Source: Microbacterium sp. RU33B (GTDB taxonomy: Bacteria > Actinomycetota > Actinomycetes > Actinomycetales > Microbacteriaceae). From it: a DNA stretch of 64,000 nt. Below the pieces are notes generated by a model, which was not told the origin of the DNA, did not search any database, and worked only from the letters and a program-made list of their open reading frames with translations. Position numbers and translations under genes: made by a program. The stretch lies in the NCBI RefSeq assembly GCF_900155915.1, contig NZ_FTPO01000002.1, forward strand, positions 186,001 to 250,000, written 5' to 3'. Positions 60,633 to 64,000 of this stretch are shown here, in pieces; the stretch's first letter is position 1, and each line of letters starts with the position of its first letter.

Positions 60633-61866
60633 CCCCTGGGACGCCGAGGCGCAGCGCCTCGACGCCGCCGATCCGCTCCACGGCTTCCGCGACCGCTTCG
60701 TGGGCTCGGAGACCCCGCTCGTGTACTTCGACGGCAATTCGCTCGGGCGCCCGCCGAAGGCGACCGTTGACCGTCTTCCGGCCTTCGTGGCCGAGCAGTG
60801 GGGCGGGCGCCTCATCCGCGGCTGGGACGAATCGTGGATGTCGCTGCCGTTCGAGATCGGCGACGAGATCGGCCGGTCGGTGATCGGCGCAGCGCCGGGT
60901 CAGACCGTCGTCGGCGACTCGACGACCGTGCTGCTGTACAAGCTCCTGCGCGCCGCGTTCGACGCCCGGCACGCGGAGGACCCCGCGCGAGTCGAGATCG
61001 TCGTGGACCGCGACAACTTCCCGACCGACCGCTACCTGGTCGAGGGCATCGCCGCCGAGCGGGGCGGACGCGTCCGCTGGATCGACGTCGACCTGTCGGC
61101 TGGCGTCACCGCCGACGGGCTCGCCGCCGCCGTCGGACCCGAGACCGCGGTCGTGCTGCTGTCGCAGGTCGCCTACCGCTCGGGCTTCCTGGCGGACACC
61201 GCGACCCTCACGCGGATCGCGCACGACGCGGGCGCGCTCACGGTCTGGGACCTCTGCCACTCGGCCGGATCGGTGCCCGTCGCCCTCGACGAGTGGGGCG
61301 TCGACCTCGCGGTCGGCTGCACGTACAAGTACCTCAACGGCGGGCCGGGCTCGCCCGCGTTCGCCTACGTCGCCGGCCGGCTGCAGGCATCCCTCGCCCA
61401 GCCGATCCAGGGATGGATGGGCGCCGCCGACGTCTTCTCGATGGGGCCCGTCTACGCCCCCGCCGACGGCATGCGCCGGTTCCTGTCGGGCACCCCGCCC
61501 ATCATCGGGATGCTGGCCATGCAGGACACGCTCGCGATGATCGCGGATGCCGGCATCGAGGCGATCCGCGCGAAGTCGACCGCGCTGACGGAGTTCGCCG
61601 TGCGCCTGTCCGACGAGCTGCTGGCTCCGCTCGGCGTCGCGGTCGCGTCTCCCCGCGACCCCGCATTCCGCGGCGGGCATGTGACGCTCTCGCATCCGTC
61701 GATGCGCGAGGTGACCGCCCGGCTGTGGGAGCACGACGTCATCCCCGACTATCGCGACCCCGGCGGACTGCGCATCGGACTGTCTCCGCTGTCGACGTCG
61801 TTCGCCGAGGTGGTCGACGGGATGCGGGCCGTGGAGCGCGCCGTCCGCGGCCTCTCCGGCACGTAA
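60622..61866 (+). CDS. kynU: Kynureninase
   Basis: 414 aa PLP enzyme. YFDGNSLGRPPKA, RGWDESWMSLPFEIGDEIG, GDSTTVLLYKLLRAA, LLSQVAYRSGFLAD, DLCHSAGSVPVALDEWGVDLAVGCTYKYLNGGPGSPAF with the PLP lysine in TYKYLNGG, and RRFLSGTPPI are all kynureninase signatures. Cleaves kynurenine to anthranilate and alanine. Confidence 0.97.
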   Translation: MTPDPWDAEAQRLDAADPLHGFRDRFVGSETPLVYFDGNSLGRPPKATVDRLPAFVAEQWGGRLIRGWDESWMSLPFEIGDEIGRSVIGAAPGQTVVGDSTTVLLYKLLRAAFDARHAEDPARVEIVVDRDNFPTDRYLVEGIAAERGGRVRWIDVDLSAGVTADGLAAAVGPETAVVLLSQVAYRSGFLADTATLTRIAHDAGALTVWDLCHSAGSVPVALDEWGVDLAVGCTYKYLNGGPGSPAFAYVAGRLQASLAQPIQGWMGAADVFSMGPVYAPADGMRRFLSGTPPIIGMLAMQDTLAMIADAGIEAIRAKSTALTEFAVRLSDELLAPLGVAVASPRDPAFRGGHVTLSHPSMREVTARLWEHDVIPDYRDPGGLRIGLSPLSTSFAEVVDGMRAVERAVRGLSGT

Positions 61867-61993
61867 CTCCTCACGCTCGGGAGATGGTCGGCGCGTCGCC
61901 GGCGCGGCGCGCCCCGTCCGCACCGTTCGTGAGGAGTCGTGCGCAGTGGGCGCCGCGCATTCCACCGGCGTCGACCGCAGTACGCTGGCCCGC

Positions 61994-63430
61994 ATGAGCA
62001 ACGCTGCTCGGCGCGATCCCGACGCGCCCGCCGCCCCCCGCACCCGCCTGTCATCCGCGACGATCGCGCGCTACGCCACCGGATCGCTCGGCACGGGCGG
62101 GTTCGCGACCCTGCCCGGGCTCGTGCTGACGTACTACCTGACCGACAGCCTCGGCGTGGCCGCGCTGCTGGCGGGGGTCGTCATCACCGTCGCGAAGATC
62201 TGGGACGTCGTCATCGATCCCGTGATCGGGGCCCTCAGCGATCGCGACCTGCTCCGTCACGGCAGCCGTCGACGGCTCATGATCATCGGAGCCGTCGCGC
62301 TTCCGGTGTTCTTCGCGCTCACGTTCGCCGCACCGCCGGCGCTCGGCCCGACGGTCGGCGCGGTCTGGGTGCTCGTGGCCTTCGTGCTGACGGCGACGGC
62401 GTTCAGCCTGTTCCAGGTGCCGTACATCGCGCTGCCCGCCGAACTGACCCCGAGCTACGACGAGCGCACGCGCCTGCTGTCGTGGCGCGTCGTCGTGCTG
62501 ACCTTCGCGATCCTCCTGTTCGGCGCGGGTGGCCCCGCCCTCCGCGGGCTCACCGACGATCCGACGCTCGGATACCTCGTGATGGGTGTCATCGCGGGCG
62601 TGGTCATCGCGGTCGGGATGCTGGTCTCCACGGCCGTCGCGCGGCGGACGGTCGTCCCTTCGACAGGCTCAGGGCGCGGGACGGGAGGACCGGGAAACGC
62701 GACGGGAGGGGCCGCGGCGATCGCGCGGACGAGCATCCGGGACCACTACGCCGCCGGCATCCGCACCCTCCGCCGCAGCGCGCCCTTCCGCGCACTGCTC
62801 GCCACCTTCCTGCTGCAGGCCCTCGCGACGGGGCTCATGCTTGCCGGTGCGCAGTACGTCGCGACGTGGGTGCTGCGGTCGGAGGATGCCATCCAGCTCC
62901 TCTTCCTCGCTCTGATCGCCCCGGCCCTCCTCGCCGCACCGCTGTGGGGCGTCGCCGCGAAGCGCGTCGGCAAGGAGCGCACCTTCGCCGTGGCGAGCAT
63001 CGCCTTCGCGGTCGCGGCGCTCACGATCGTCGGGGCGGTGTGGGCGCCGGGAGCCTGGATCTACGCGCCGGTGGCGATCGCCGGCATCGCGTACGCGGGC
63101 ATGCAATCGCTTCCGATGGCGATGCTCCCCGACGTCATCTCGCACGACGAGCGCACGACCGGACCCGGCCAGGCGGGGTCGTTCAGCGGTGTCTGGACCG
63201 CCGGCGAGACCGTGGGCTTCGCCCTCGGCGCGACGACGCTCTCGATCATCCTCGCCCTCACCGGCTACGTGTCGTCGACGGCGGGCGAGACCGTCACGCA
63301 GTCGCCGACCGCCGTCACCGGCATCGTGCTGAGTTTCAGCATCGTGCCCGCCGCCCTCATCGCCGTCAGCCTGCTGACGCTCTCGCGGTACCGCCTGCGT
63401 CGAGCGGACGTCGAGGGCGATACCCGGTAG
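61994..63430 (+). CDS. GPH-type (MFS_2) sugar:cation symporter-like transporter
   Basis: 478 aa from the ATG at 61994, with TACGCT 7 nt upstream (leaderless). About 12 helices; ITVAKIWDVVIDPVIGALSDRDLLRHGSRRRLMIIGA is the GPH signature (DxxxDPxxGxxxD), and MLPDVISHDERTTGPGQAGSFSGVW is conserved in the second half. The central cytosolic loop contains VVPSTGSGRGTGG, encoded by an inserted REP-like palindrome (62656-62674). Could serve kynurenine-pathway export or sugar uptake; unclear. Confidence 0.87.
   Translation: MSNAARRDPDAPAAPRTRLSSATIARYATGSLGTGGFATLPGLVLTYYLTDSLGVAALLAGVVITVAKIWDVVIDPVIGALSDRDLLRHGSRRRLMIIGAVALPVFFALTFAAPPALGPTVGAVWVLVAFVLTATAFSLFQVPYIALPAELTPSYDERTRLLSWRVVVLTFAILLFGAGGPALRGLTDDPTLGYLVMGVIAGVVIAVGMLVSTAVARRTVVPSTGSGRGTGGPGNATGGAAAIARTSIRDHYAAGIRTLRRSAPFRALLATFLLQALATGLMLAGAQYVATWVLRSEDAIQLLFLALIAPALLAAPLWGVAAKRVGKERTFAVASIAFAVAALTIVGAVWAPGAWIYAPVAIAGIAYAGMQSLPMAMLPDVISHDERTTGPGQAGSFSGVWTAGETVGFALGATTLSIILALTGYVSSTAGETVTQSPTAVTGIVLSFSIVPAALIAVSLLTLSRYRLRRADVEGDTR
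62656..62674. repeat. REP-like palindrome inside the GPH transporter gene
   Basis: CCCTTCGACAGGCTCAGGG, the core of a repeat widespread in Microbacteriaceae (from memory), lies in frame in the loop between helices 6 and 7 and encodes PSTGSGR. Confidence 0.6.
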
Positions 63431-63524
63431 CGGATGCCGTGGCATCCGGTTCCAGCGGGACGACCGGTGCCGCGGCGTATGCTGAGATCCCGTCTGCACG
63501 GCTGACCGCCCGAAGGAGAGCGCT

Positions 63525-64000
63525 GTGCCGCCCACCGCGAAGACCCCCGAGACCGCGCCGGCCGCGCCTGCGACGCGCGCCCCGAAGAAGCCCCGCGCGA
63601 AGAAGACCCCCGCGACCGCGCCGGCATCCGCCCCCGCTCTGGACACGGCGATCTCCGACCTGCGCACGGGAGCGATCGCCTGGTCGCACCTCACGCTCGA
63701 CCAGCGATCGCGTCTGCTCGAGCGCGTCCGCGCGACGGTCGGCGCCGTCGCCGAGGAGTGGGCCGACGTCGCCGCGACGTCGAAAGGGCTCACCCCGGGG
63801 CATCCGCTCCGCGGAGAGGAGTGGCTGTCGGGTCCGTATGCCACGATCACGGCGCTCGACGCGTACCGCCGGTCGCTCGGCAAGCTCGCGCAGGGCGCCG
63901 GCCCGCTCGACGGCGTCCGCACCTCCGCCGCCCCCGGCGGGCGGCTCCGCGCCCACGCGTTCCCGCTCGATCCCCTCGACGGCCTGCTCCTGTCGGGGTA
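63525..64000 (+). CDS. Aldehyde dehydrogenase family protein, partial at the right edge
   Basis: 158 codons seen, running off the window. GTG start with GAAGGAGAG 4 nt upstream. The first ~38 residues are Ala/Pro/Lys-rich (APKKPRAKKTPATAPAS), then TAISDLRTGAIAWSHLTLDQRSRLLERVRATVGAVAEEWADVAA, GHPLRGEEWLSGPYATITALDAYRRSLGKLA and APGGRLRAHAFPLDPLDGLLLSG. This matches the N-terminus of a large actinobacterial aldehyde dehydrogenase subgroup. The catalytic Cys region is outside the window. Confidence 0.82.
   Translation, partial: MPPTAKTPETAPAAPATRAPKKPRAKKTPATAPASAPALDTAISDLRTGAIAWSHLTLDQRSRLLERVRATVGAVAEEWADVAATSKGLTPGHPLRGEEWLSGPYATITALDAYRRSLGKLAQGAGPLDGVRTSAAPGGRLRAHAFPLDPLDGLLLSG

Noticed and set aside
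1..64000. CRISPR arrays or insertion sequences
   Set aside because: No regularly spaced short repeats and no transposase-like translation were found in any frame.

Overview
The window is high-GC actinobacterial DNA, most like a Microbacterium or close Microbacteriaceae relative. This rests on codon use, ATGA/GTGA-coupled starts, ECF sigma/Asp23 clusters, a mycoredoxin, SCO7613-type and DUF2975 proteins, and REP-like GTTGAGC..GTCGAAAC repeats. The genus is an inference; no rRNA is present.

Layout. 1-1986: an M23 peptidoglycan hydrolase, then tRNA-Glu, tRNA-Asp and tRNA-Phe. 1873-8924: a 6.9-kb genomic island inserted at the 3' end of tRNA-Phe, bounded by 114-bp direct repeats (two mismatches). 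It is visibly AT-richer than its flanks, has no integrase, and carries only defence-type genes: a BfiI-like PLD-family endonuclease, two DNA adenine methyltransferases of different classes, a small winged-helix regulator, and a NACHT-type NTPase with a nuclease-like N-terminus. 8959-15687: GNAT, an Acr3-like transporter, and an envelope-stress operon (ECF sigma, zinc-finger/Asp23 protein, Asp23 proteins, AmaP-like membrane proteins, CsbD). 15740-26378: small regulators and membrane proteins (GntR, PadR/DUF2812), a MocR/DapA-like/MFS operon, and a DUF2975/Xre/SCO7613 operon preceded by twin TATCGATA operators.

26587-53882 is an exopolysaccharide locus: priming glycosyltransferase, Alg14/Alg13-like pair, polymerase/ligase, GT2, flippase, Wzz-like protein, a secreted glycoside hydrolase, two sulfotransferases, an APH-fold kinase, LamG proteins and a 2439-residue secreted multidomain protein with a perfect 759-bp internal duplication. 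Directly beside it are an APS kinase, TauE/SafE exporter, CysQ, CysD and CysN, i.e. PAPS synthesis and PAP removal. The simplest reading is that the polymer is sulfated. 53896-58339: a GT2-GtrA protein and an Ssu/Tau-like ABC transporter with an Rrf2 regulator. 58489-63430: mycoredoxin, then kynurenine-pathway genes (kynA, a metal-dependent amidohydrolase, kynU) and a GPH-type symporter. An aldehyde dehydrogenase runs off the right edge.

The most novel-looking unit is the tRNA-Phe defence island: an asymmetric-site type restriction-modification set combined with a NACHT/nuclease protein encoded just behind one methyltransferase.
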